A DNA stretch of 64,000 nt from Acanthopleuribacter pedis (GTDB lineage Bacteria > Acidobacteriota > Holophagae > Acanthopleuribacterales > Acanthopleuribacteraceae): positions 124,001-188,000 of the forward strand of contig NZ_JAFREP010000006.1 of NCBI RefSeq assembly GCF_017377855.1. The letters are read 5' to 3'. The notes beneath the pieces are model-generated. The model saw only the letters and a list, made by a program, of their open reading frames with translations. It searched no databases and was not told the DNA's origin. Below are positions 17,252-25,192 of this stretch, piece by piece (position 1 is the stretch's first letter; each line of letters opens with the position of its first letter). The position numbers were made by a program, and so were the translations under genes.

Positions 17252-18745
17252 TTGGTTTTCCGAAAACAACTCCCCAGCAAAAGCGACGCGCGCAAAGCCG
17301 CGCCCGCCAAGAAATATCGGATTTTGGTTGTGGATGACGAACCGGCCATTGCCGATCAGCTCGCAAGCTACCTTGCCGCGCATTTTTCAGTGACTAAGGC
17401 GACGAGCGGGAACGAAGCGTTGGCCCTGATTCGACGCGAAATGGAAGGTCGCCCCAATCCGTTTCAGGTCATCATCACGGACCAGGCCATGCCCGATATG
17501 TCCGGTGTTGCTTTTTTAATGGAGACCCAACGCATGCTCCCCGACGCCAAGCGCATTATTCTCACCGCCTACTCCGATATTGACGCGGTGATCAACGCGA
17601 TTAACAAGGCCAATGTGTTTCGCTTTTTGATGAAACCGTGGGAGCCGGCGAAGTTGTTGGAAGCGGTTCATTCAAGTCTGCGGGTCTATGAATCGGAACG
17701 GGAGAATCGGGGCGAGTTTCGCGAGATCATCGGGCGCCATCCCAAGTTGCGCTCTTGCCTGGACATGGTTTCGCAGGTCGCGGCGAGCCGGGCGCCGGTT
17801 CTGGTGCGCGGTGAAACGGGCACGGGTAAGGAACTGATCGCGCGCGCGGTTTGCCAAGCAAGTGATCGCCGAAGCAAACCTTTTACCGTGTTGCACTGCG
17901 GCGCCTTGAATGAAAATGTGCTTGAGGCCGAATTGTTCGGCCACCGACGCGGGGCTTTTACCGGGGCGGTCAATGATCGCAAAGGGCGTTTGGCGGCGGC
18001 TCATGGGGGCACGCTGTTCATTGACGAGGTGGGCGAGATTCCCCTTAATGTTCAGGCCAAATTGCTGCGTTTTCTCCAGTTCGGTGAAATTCAGCGGGTT
18101 GGTTGTGACCGGGTTGAAACCGTGGATGTACGGATTGTGGCGGCCACCCACCGCGATTTGGCGGCCATGGTGCGGGAGGGAAGCTTCCGCGAGGATTTGT
18201 ATTTCCGGCTGAAGGTGGTGGAAGTCAACTTGCCTTCACTGCGTGAGCGGCGCGACGATCTGCCGCTGTTGATCGACTACTTTATGAAGCGGTTCTGGCA
18301 GCGTCCTACCCGAGCCGTGATTCATCCCGCCACGATGTTGATTCTTGAGAATTACAGCTTTCCCGGCAACATTCGCGAACTGAGCCATATTGTGGAGCGG
18401 GCCTGTTTGTTGGCCAAAACCGAGGAGATCGGGCCGGATTTGTTGCCCGCCGAGGTTTTGGAGAGTTATCGCGATAACGAATTACCGGATGCGGACAGCT
18501 TGGATCCCGAACCGATTCTGGCCACCTTTCGTCGGCTTTCTAACGAAGAACTAAAATCGCATCGGCAAAGTGCCTGTCGCAAGTGTAGTGAGGATGTCGA
18601 ACGCCGCTTCCTGCGGGCGTTGATGACTGAATATCGGGAAATTGCCGAGGCGGCCAAAGCCGCCGGCATGCATCGAACTTATTTGCACCGTTTGTTGACA
18701 AAACACAAGCTTCGCGGCTGTATGGTCGAACCGATGCCTGTTTAG
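17252..18745 (+). CDS. Sigma-54-dependent response regulator (NtrC family)
   Basis: The protein has a receiver domain starting RILVVDDEP, with the phosphoacceptor Asp in IITDQAMPD and the Lys in FLMKPW. The AAA+ domain has GETGTGKE, an intact GAFTGA loop and LFIDEVGE. The C-terminal Fis-type helix-turn-helix is IAEAAKAAGMHRTYLHRLL. I choose TTG 17252 because AAAGGAGG (17239-17246) sits five bases upstream; this gives 497 aa. ATG 17228 and an upstream start at 17123 are alternatives, but their N-termini look non-conserved. It probably receives phosphate from the histidine kinase encoded 187 bases upstream and activates sigma-54 promoters. Confidence 0.92.
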   Translation: MVFRKQLPSKSDARKAAPAKKYRILVVDDEPAIADQLASYLAAHFSVTKATSGNEALALIRREMEGRPNPFQVIITDQAMPDMSGVAFLMETQRMLPDAKRIILTAYSDIDAVINAINKANVFRFLMKPWEPAKLLEAVHSSLRVYESERENRGEFREIIGRHPKLRSCLDMVSQVAASRAPVLVRGETGTGKELIARAVCQASDRRSKPFTVLHCGALNENVLEAELFGHRRGAFTGAVNDRKGRLAAAHGGTLFIDEVGEIPLNVQAKLLRFLQFGEIQRVGCDRVETVDVRIVAATHRDLAAMVREGSFREDLYFRLKVVEVNLPSLRERRDDLPLLIDYFMKRFWQRPTRAVIHPATMLILENYSFPGNIRELSHIVERACLLAKTEEIGPDLLPAEVLESYRDNELPDADSLDPEPILATFRRLSNEELKSHRQSACRKCSEDVERRFLRALMTEYREIAEAAKAAGMHRTYLHRLLTKHKLRGCMVEPMPV

Positions 18746-18792
18746 TCATGGGGCAAAACTTTTTAGGTGGGGCCCGTTTCGATTTGCTTCGA

Positions 18793-18831
18793 CAGGGGTT
18801 TATCGCTTTCCAGAAGAAAGCGAAAACCCTG
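18793..18831. terminator. Hairpin terminator between convergent genes
   Basis: CAGGGGTTTATCGCTTTC pairs with GAAAGCGAAAACCCTG around loop CAGAA, with two bulged bases. The U-tract is weak. It lies between the response regulator (plus) and the small peptide gene (minus). Confidence 0.5.
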
Positions 18832-18949
18832 GTCGCGCTGTTTGGGATTACTTTTTAGAGGCCGGGTACTTTTTGTTTCCTTGTCACGTTTCTGAAGCGG
18901 AGCGCGTATTGGTTGAAACCCTGACAATTAGAACCGGCGTTCTTGCTGA

Positions 18950-19165
18950 TTAGGCAATACCGCCACCGTTTCCGTGGGGATCTGGGTCCTCGGGAGGATC
19001 TTGGGGAGGAAATACGTTGTCCCCTTGGAGATTGGCGGCAAGATTCACAACCTGAGTAGAAAGTACATCACCTTGGGTTAACGGTGCTGCGGTTGCGGCG
19101 CTGAGGAAACCGGTGGAACTCAGGAAAAACAAGGACACGATCAAGGTCTGCATTACTTTTTTCAT
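18950..19165 (-). CDS. Small exported peptide of unknown function
   Basis: The 71-aa product starts MKKVMQTLIVSLFFLSSTGF, a clear signal peptide cut near ATAA. The mature part is about 45 residues and ends in a Pro/Asp-rich then Gly-rich tail (PPEDPDPHGNGGGIA). GGGAG lies just upstream of the ATG at 19165. A sigma-54-like promoter sits about 140 bases upstream, and two sigma-54 activators are encoded within 7 kb, so this is a candidate output gene. No cysteines or leader-cleavage motif typical of known modified peptides is seen. It may be a secreted signal or a structural peptide; it is not recognised. Confidence 0.65.
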   Translation of the reverse strand: MKKVMQTLIVSLFFLSSTGFLSAATAAPLTQGDVLSTQVVNLAANLQGDNVFPPQDPPEDPDPHGNGGGIA

Positions 19166-19822
19166 GGTGTACTCCCTCGTAAGTGCGACTTTTTGGATTT
19201 GTCCGGGCACACCACGGCCGGCCAACGAGAATTCGTTGCCTGCCGGATGGTGTCTTCTCCGGTTCGGCGGTCGCCATAGTGCGAACCGCTTTGTGTCGCT
19301 GCTTAGCGATAGAGCATAAGGTGTGCCATTTTTCTAAACGCTGTAAATAAACAAGTTAATAGTTTGGTGTGGCATGCAGGCGGCCGGTTGGGGTCCAAAA
19401 GCCGAAAATCCGTGACTCGTCGCGTCACCAGGCGTGCACCGCTTTTTAAAGAAAATTCTGTAATGTGCTGATAATAAATAGTATATGCAGAGCGTTACTC
19501 ACGCAGTCACGCTTGTTTTTGGGCGAGTAACGCCGGCGGCCGTCATAGGGCCGCAAATTTTGGCACTTTCCGGGGTCTGCGACGTACAGGTCCACCGCCT
19601 CGCTCGGAACTACCTGATAAAAAGAGTGTTATAAGTTATCCGTTGATTTTTAAGAGAGAACCCCCTAGCTACCGCTCCCGCGGTGTTTGGAATTGCCGTG
19701 TGACGGGTGTTCGGCTGGTCGAAAGCCGTGACGTCACGTCGTAAACTGTTACTTTTTAGTGGATTATCTTGTTCTGACTGTTCCGTATTCGCGCGGGATA
19801 CGGCTGAATGACCCGGTTTCAC
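19166..19822. other. Gap upstream of the small peptide gene
   Basis: About 660 bases with no credible gene. It holds a sigma-54-like promoter (19313-19328, minus strand) and an isolated perfect palindrome CGTGACGTCACG around 19728-19739. The rest shows nothing I can name. Confidence 0.5.
19313..19328 (-). promoter_or_regulatory. Putative sigma-54 promoter of the small peptide gene
   Basis: On the minus strand the sequence is TGGCACACCTTATGCT. The GG and GC are separated by exactly ten bases and the -24 element TGGCAC is perfect; the -12 element is ATGCT instead of TTGCT. Transcription would start near 19302, about 137 bases before the start codon at 19165. Confidence 0.55.
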
Positions 19823-22702
19823 CTAGGGAAGCGCGTTCAGACAAGGGATGAATCCTAAAATGCTTTGGTTCGGCCACTGCTCGGGATAGATGCAACCACA
19901 GCGTCGTGGTTTGGTGATGCCGATATCGTCTAGAAATACACCGAGTCGATCCGTATCCGGGTCGGTCACCATGCGCCAGCGGAAGCGGACGTGTTGGCCA
20001 CGGAAGTCGTTTAGATCCACCAGTGTTTCGTTAAATCGAAAGTTGACCCCGGTCCATGCCCAACGGCCCGCGAGCGGGCTGTCGGCTTGCGCGGAAATTC
20101 GGTCGGAATACCCATTCGCCAAAAATCGATTCGGATTCTCGGGAATTAATCCGCCGTCGCCGGCGAGGATATCGAACCACTGTCGACTTTCACCTATCGC
20201 GTATTCAAGTACCAAGCCATCAAAGGTTCTGTCGGTGAAAAAATATAATTGGAAGCGAAGAATTATCGTTTCATCTTCCGGGATCCTTTGTGGGGCCAGG
20301 ACAAGTGCGTGATCCGAGGAAACATCGGGGTTGGGGGCAAACCAGGCCGCCTTACCCGAGCTGGTAGTGTCACCCTGAAGCGTCCAACCTTGTTCGGATT
20401 CGGTGGTGAAATTGTCCGTTCCCTGCTCAATATCGTCAAAAAACAGGGCCTCCAAGGCAAGGGGTTGGATGCTGACGCTTACGGCTTGGTTACCCACATT
20501 GCCGCCGTTACAGCCGCCGTCGCCGGTTGACTCTGCATCCTCGGCCATGACTTTGTAATAATAGGTCTGATCCAAATAAAAGGTCTCGTCGCTAAAGGTC
20601 GTTGCTTCCAAACAGGTCGCAATCGCGTTTTCCTCGGTCACGTCGAAGTCGGGCGTTAACCCGCGGTGGACACTGTAGCGGATCGGGGTTGTGCAGAAGG
20701 TAAAGGCCGCTTCCCAGCTTAAGTCGACGCGGCAGGTAAACCGGCCCGGCGTGACCGCGCTCGGCGGTACTTCCAATTCCGGCGGCACCAGGCAACGGCC
20801 CGTGGTTTCGGCTGATGCGCAGGCCGAGGGCGGAGAGGGGCACAACAGGGTGGCGTCGCGGCTGACCACGGTGTAGGCGTACTGAACGCGACTGGAGGCG
20901 GTTTGATCGAGGAATTGGGGGTCTTGGTGGTTTTCCGCGATCAAGCGGTAACCGGAGGTCCCGCATGCACCAATGGTTCGGTACAGATCATACCCCTGGC
21001 TGTTTGGGACGGGATCCCAGCTGACCAAGATTTCGTTGTCCTCGCTGCCGGGTTGCGCGAGGACGTTGGTCGGCGAGGGGGACGCGCAGCCGCATGACGC
21101 GAAGCGGAGGGCGCCGATGCGGGTGCTCCAGCGCCCCTCGCGGTTGTACTGACCGGTAAACCAAAAGGTGCAATCGTCGACGGGGTCGATGGTCATGGCC
21201 GAATAATCGCCAAAACGGTTGTTGTTGGCCGCGGCGGTGCCTTCTATTAATGTATGTTCGCCGCGCTGGAGGGTGCCGGTGGGATCATCGGCAAGACGAC
21301 CGATGTAGCGCAAGCCGGGATAGGTCGTCGGGCCGACCACGTTGGCGCCGAGCGCGATGTTACCCGACCCGTCAAAGGCGGCGGAACCGACCCAGCGGTT
21401 GGTGCGGTCCTCCGCGGTATAGGTGCCTTCTTGGTACAGCGTCCAGGGTTCGTTGCCGCCGCGGCGCAGCTCGAACCAGCGGATGCCGCCGCGATCCGTG
21501 CCGTCCACATCTACCGTGAAATTACCGAGCACGGCCTCGTGGGTGGTGAAGTTGCGGTACACCAGCCGGTGCATCAGTGGTTCGCGCAAGGGGTCGAGAA
21601 AAACGTGGGCGGACGGCTGGGGAAAACAGTTGAGGCTTTCGAAGCCGCAGAGATCGGAGGAAAACGGGCTGATCGGAACGGCGACCGGGCCTACCAGGAA
21701 GGTGTTGTTCGGTTGATCGAAGTCCGTGTAACAAAAAAACAGTTCCAGTTGGTCGGTTGTGCCGCCGTGGGCTTGCGCGTCCTTGTGACGCATCAAAATT
21801 CCGGGTGAACCCGGGGGCGGGGGGTTGCTTCCGTCCACGCCGGCCGGCATCAGCAGCTGAAACGGAAAACCGGCCAGGTCGGGTGCTTCAAGGCGCAACA
21901 TCCGCGCCGGTTGACCCTGGAGCATGGCTTCCCGTTCCAGGACGTAGACCGGGGAGCCGCCCAGCTCATTGCTGGTGACGTAAAAAGCGTCGTTCCAAAT
22001 GCCGATTTTGAAGTAGTCCGGTTTGTTGGGGGTTTGGAAGTTGTAGGCGTACCAGGTTTGCGTGGGATCGCCAATGGGATCGGCGCTTTGGGAAATCAGC
22101 ACACATAACGAGTTGGCGGTGCCGAATTCGGCCAAAATCCAGCGTTGGTTTAAGGGATCGAAAAGCACGGTGGGGTCGCCGCCGCCGCTGCACACGGAAA
22201 AGTTGCTCAAGGCGATGGGGCCCGCCACCCGGTTGCCGCTGCTTTTGTCGTAGACCATCACCGAGGTGGTGCTGCTGTTGACGGCCTGAAGGTAATAGTT
22301 CAAGCCAACGGCGCCGATGGGGTCCGGCGGGGTACGCCCGCTAAAGTTTTGGCCGTCAAAGTTGAGCAGTGGCTCGGAAAAACTCGGGTCGCGAAGGAAG
22401 GACGCGGCAGTTTGCCTTGCCGCCAGCGGGTCGACGCTTTCTTCGGCCGGCACCGGGGGGCGACGGGTTGGGTCTTGCCAACGCGGGACCTCGCGAATCG
22501 GGTCGCCGGGTTGCCAGTCGGGAACCGTGGGCAGGTCACCTAAGTTGACCTCAACCACATAAGGAACAACTGGATCGGAAACTTGAACCGATCCATCGGC
22601 CTGGCCCTGGGCCCAAAGTGGTACCAGACAAAGGAGTAAGGACCAAAGGGATCGGTCCCCAATCGGCCGTGGCAAAACAAAATAAGCAGAAGGACGGTTC
22701 AT
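19823..22702 (-). CDS. Large secreted protein with fn3-like modules
   Basis: The 959-aa protein starts at ATG 22702 (MNRPSAYF) behind AAGGA. A signal peptide lies within the first 35 residues (LWSLLLCLVPLWAQG). The N-terminal half (about 95-530) looks like a beta-propeller-type exported domain: FDGQNFSGRTPPDPIGAVG, DPTVLFDPLNQRWILAEF and FGDYSAMTIDPVDDC. Fibronectin-III-like segments follow (ILVSWDPVPNSQGYDLYRT and a Cys-rich second one). The C-terminal 200 residues resemble a jelly-roll module ending in CGCIYPEQW. Cysteines are plentiful, as expected for an extracytoplasmic protein. It is probably surface-exposed or released; no enzyme motif is seen. It is downstream of, and on the same strand as, the DUF4097-like gene. 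Confidence 0.78.
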   Translation of the reverse strand: MNRPSAYFVLPRPIGDRSLWSLLLCLVPLWAQGQADGSVQVSDPVVPYVVEVNLGDLPTVPDWQPGDPIREVPRWQDPTRRPPVPAEESVDPLAARQTAASFLRDPSFSEPLLNFDGQNFSGRTPPDPIGAVGLNYYLQAVNSSTTSVMVYDKSSGNRVAGPIALSNFSVCSGGGDPTVLFDPLNQRWILAEFGTANSLCVLISQSADPIGDPTQTWYAYNFQTPNKPDYFKIGIWNDAFYVTSNELGGSPVYVLEREAMLQGQPARMLRLEAPDLAGFPFQLLMPAGVDGSNPPPPGSPGILMRHKDAQAHGGTTDQLELFFCYTDFDQPNNTFLVGPVAVPISPFSSDLCGFESLNCFPQPSAHVFLDPLREPLMHRLVYRNFTTHEAVLGNFTVDVDGTDRGGIRWFELRRGGNEPWTLYQEGTYTAEDRTNRWVGSAAFDGSGNIALGANVVGPTTYPGLRYIGRLADDPTGTLQRGEHTLIEGTAAANNNRFGDYSAMTIDPVDDCTFWFTGQYNREGRWSTRIGALRFASCGCASPSPTNVLAQPGSEDNEILVSWDPVPNSQGYDLYRTIGACGTSGYRLIAENHQDPQFLDQTASSRVQYAYTVVSRDATLLCPSPPSACASAETTGRCLVPPELEVPPSAVTPGRFTCRVDLSWEAAFTFCTTPIRYSVHRGLTPDFDVTEENAIATCLEATTFSDETFYLDQTYYYKVMAEDAESTGDGGCNGGNVGNQAVSVSIQPLALEALFFDDIEQGTDNFTTESEQGWTLQGDTTSSGKAAWFAPNPDVSSDHALVLAPQRIPEDETIILRFQLYFFTDRTFDGLVLEYAIGESRQWFDILAGDGGLIPENPNRFLANGYSDRISAQADSPLAGRWAWTGVNFRFNETLVDLNDFRGQHVRFRWRMVTDPDTDRLGVFLDDIGITKPRRCGCIYPEQWPNQSILGFIPCLNALP

Positions 22703-22747
22703 GACACGGTTTCCTTGGGGACGCGGAAGCGGCGGTACTTGGGAACA

Positions 22748-22781
22748 CGGCACGGTGGGTCATTGCACCACAACCGTGCCG
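22748..22781 (-). terminator. Hairpin between DUF4097-like and large secreted genes
   Basis: CGGCACGGT at 22748-22756 pairs with ACCGTGCCG at 22773-22781 around a 16-base loop. No U-tract follows, so it is either a weak terminator or an operator for the gene starting at 22702. Confidence 0.35.
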
Positions 22782-22799
22782 ATTATTCTGTTACCGGCC

Positions 22800-23558
22800 T
22801 CAAATTTCGCGCAATAGCATGACGTTGCCGTGGCGGCTGTCGACCATTAACTCGGCCCCGGCGTTCCCGGTTTCAAGTTCGGCGTGCTTCAGGCGTTCGC
22901 GGCCCTTCCAATCGACGTTCATCGTGTAATCGGAGGTGATGTGTCCTTTGGTCACAGCTTTCACTTTATAGGCGGCTTTGTCGGCGAAACGCAGGTCGAT
23001 GGTGCCGTGGATGCTTTCGATGTGGGACTTGCCGGCGGGTTTGCCTTTAAAATTCCCTTTGATATCACCTTGAACGGTTTTGACCAGGGTTTCGGCTTTG
23101 TTTTTAAAGCGGACGTGGCCGCGGTCGGCTTCGATTTCCAGACGCGCCGCGTGGCCTTTGACTTCAACCAAACCGTGTTTGCCGTGAATGGTCAGGGGTG
23201 AATTTTCGGGGATAAACAGGGTCAGGTCGACCCGTTGGATTTTTTTACCGGTGACGTCGCCCTTGGCTTCAGGGAAAATCACCTCAATCAGCAGCTTGTC
23301 TTTCTCGTTCACAATGTTGAGTTGGGGTTTTGGGGTATTTTGGAATTGATTGTGGCTGACCATTTCTACCGTGTTGGCCGTCGCGGGTCGGGTGCGGATG
23401 TCGCCATAGTGATTGACCACTTTGACCGGGGTGCCGGCTTTAATCGCGGCGCTGTGTTCGTCGCGAACATGCTGGTAATTTTTGGTGGGTTCGGCCGGTG
23501 TTGCGGCCGAGAGTACGGCGGTCAGGCCGAAAACAAACAATAGGTTACGGAGTTTCAT
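22800..23558 (-). CDS. Exported DUF4097-like adhesin-fold protein
   Basis: The 252-aa protein starts at ATG 23558 behind AAGGAACCC. The signal peptide is MKLRNLLFVFGLTAVLSAAT. The body is a run of short beta strands with regularly spaced hydrophobics (VKVVNHYGDIRTRPA, LTIHGKHGLVEVKGHA, HIESIHGTIDLRF), the pattern of DUF4097/DUF2807 right-handed beta-helix proteins. Members of this family are exported and often sit near anti-sigma or stress genes; none has a settled role. It lies downstream of the amidohydrolase gene but is separated from it by a strong terminator. Confidence 0.75.
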   Translation of the reverse strand: MKLRNLLFVFGLTAVLSAATPAEPTKNYQHVRDEHSAAIKAGTPVKVVNHYGDIRTRPATANTVEMVSHNQFQNTPKPQLNIVNEKDKLLIEVIFPEAKGDVTGKKIQRVDLTLFIPENSPLTIHGKHGLVEVKGHAARLEIEADRGHVRFKNKAETLVKTVQGDIKGNFKGKPAGKSHIESIHGTIDLRFADKAAYKVKAVTKGHITSDYTMNVDWKGRERLKHAELETGNAGAELMVDSRHGNVMLLREI

Positions 23559-23796
23559 GGTGGGTTCCTTAGGGCACGCGGGGACAGGTGCGTGTCGATG
23601 AGATCGGCGCAACCAAATAAAGGCTTGGGTTCCGAATAGAATGAGGGTTCCCGTGCGGCGTCGCTTCGCCGGGTTGCGTCATAAACCGTCTTTACAATAA
23701 GGACAGGGGCAAGAAGGTTGGCGCTATTGTACACGAACCAGCGCGAAAGGGGAGGTGTGGTTGGTACCTTTGCCGGGATGCATCTCGGTTCGGGCA

Positions 23797-23826
23797 CAAA
23801 AAAAGCCGGCCCCGGGGGCCGGCTCG
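23797..23826 (-). terminator. Strong intrinsic terminator of the amidohydrolase operon
   Basis: Read on the minus strand, a GC-rich perfect hairpin (AGCCGGCCCC against GGGGCCGGCT) is followed directly by seven T residues, six bases past the stop of the amidohydrolase at 23832. Confidence 0.88.
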
Positions 23827-23831
23827 ATGGG

Positions 23832-25181
23832 TTAGCGTCCGTTGTTGAGGCGTTTGATGCGCGTCTCGTATTTTTTCCAGAGGCGCGTGTGCCTGCTGGT
23901 GAGATCGACCTCGGCGCCTTCGATGAACATCGCCTGTACGTGGGTGGTGATCTCCAGGGGATCCCCGTCGCACAGGATCAGGGTGGCGTCTTTGCCGACC
24001 TCGAGGCTGCCGACCCGGTCGGCGACCCCGATAATTTTGGCCGGGGCCAAGGTGATCGAAGCCAGCGCGGCTGCCGGGTCGAGGCCGTAGGCCGCCGCGG
24101 CCGCCGCTTGGTAGGGCAGGTTGCGGTCGTTGCCCAGGGTGTTGCCGATGGTAATGGCGAATTCAACGCCCGCCTCGTGAAGGATCGCGGGCATGCGGTA
24201 GACATGGTCGTAGGCCTCGTCACGACGGCTCGGCAACGCTTGGGTGCGGTGGAGAATCACCGGAATGCCGTAGCGTTTCAGTTGATCGACGGCTTGGTCG
24301 GCTTGCCGGCCGCCGACCAGCACCATCTTCAGGTCATGGCGGTTGCAGAAATCAATCGCCTCGTGGATTTCATCGGCGCGGTTGGCGCGAATCCATACCC
24401 GTTGCTCGCCGCGCAGCACCTTGTCCATCGCCGCGAGGCGTGGGTCGGGTTGGGGCTTTTTGGCTTTGCCTTCTTTGGCCGCGTCTTGGGCCTGTTGGTA
24501 GTGGCGCGCTTGTTTGACGAACGCTTCCAAGGCCGCCAGATCCTTTTCGCGCTTTTTCTTAAATTCATCGCGGCGCTGTTGGGGCAACCACGGCACGTTC
24601 AAGAACCGCGTTTGCGGCCAATCCATCGCCATCGCCACATTGGGGGCCAGCGTCATGTCCTCGTAGGTCCAGCCGTCCAGGCGGATCAGTGAGGCTTGGC
24701 CGCCGATCAGACCGCTGGGCCGCGTGATCGCCAGGCCGATCCCGTTGGCGCGGGTAACCGGAATCAATTCGGAATCGGGGTTGACCGCCTTGTGGGCGTG
24801 CAGGTTGGGATTGATCTCACCGGACTCGTCGTAGTCTTGGGTTGCTTTGACCGAACCGACCTCGCGCAGGCCAAGGTAGGACCAGCTTTCAATGAACGCC
24901 GGCACCACGCGGCGGCCTTGACCGTCGATGATTTTGCTGCCGGCGGGAATGGCGACGTCCGTGCCCAAAGCCGCGATTTTACCCTCGGAAAACACGATGG
25001 TGCCCTTTTCGATGACCGGCCCGCTGACCGGTACGATCATCACGTCTTTAATCGCGACGGGTTGGGATTGTTTGGCGCCGGGGACCGAGTCGTGGGCGCT
25101 GAGATGGGTGATGGAACAGAGCAGCAGGGCCGCGAGCATCCCGTTCAGGAGCGCCCGCTTAAAAGATGGAAAAGGTTTCAT
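23832..25181 (-). CDS. Exported amidohydrolase-family protein lacking the HxH motif
   Basis: The 449-aa protein has an N-terminal signal segment (ALLNGMLAALLLCSITHLSA). The composite beta-sandwich and TIM-barrel pattern of imidazolonepropionase-like amidohydrolases is clear: GTIVFSEGKIAALGTDVAIP, IDGQGRRVVPAFIES and the C-terminal GSLEVGKDATLILCDGDPL. Where active members have PGLID-x-H-x-H, this one reads PAFIESWSYLGL, so the first metal-binding pair is missing. Either it uses another metal arrangement or it is a non-catalytic partner. Its gene follows the 1024-aa homologue by only 11 bases, so the two are surely co-transcribed and may form a complex. It is located in the periplasm or outside. 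Confidence 0.85.
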   Translation of the reverse strand: MKPFPSFKRALLNGMLAALLLCSITHLSAHDSVPGAKQSQPVAIKDVMIVPVSGPVIEKGTIVFSEGKIAALGTDVAIPAGSKIIDGQGRRVVPAFIESWSYLGLREVGSVKATQDYDESGEINPNLHAHKAVNPDSELIPVTRANGIGLAITRPSGLIGGQASLIRLDGWTYEDMTLAPNVAMAMDWPQTRFLNVPWLPQQRRDEFKKKREKDLAALEAFVKQARHYQQAQDAAKEGKAKKPQPDPRLAAMDKVLRGEQRVWIRANRADEIHEAIDFCNRHDLKMVLVGGRQADQAVDQLKRYGIPVILHRTQALPSRRDEAYDHVYRMPAILHEAGVEFAITIGNTLGNDRNLPYQAAAAAAYGLDPAAALASITLAPAKIIGVADRVGSLEVGKDATLILCDGDPLEITTHVQAMFIEGAEVDLTSRHTRLWKKYETRIKRLNNGR

Positions 25182-25192
25182 AGGGGGACCTC

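Noticed and set aside
23718..24692. Long plus-strand open frame opposite the 449-aa amidohydrolase
   Set aside because: Antisense shadow of a GC-rich gene; low-complexity Val/Gly/Asp composition and no recognisable family. The same reasoning covers 25664-26683, 26789-27658 and 30074-31243.
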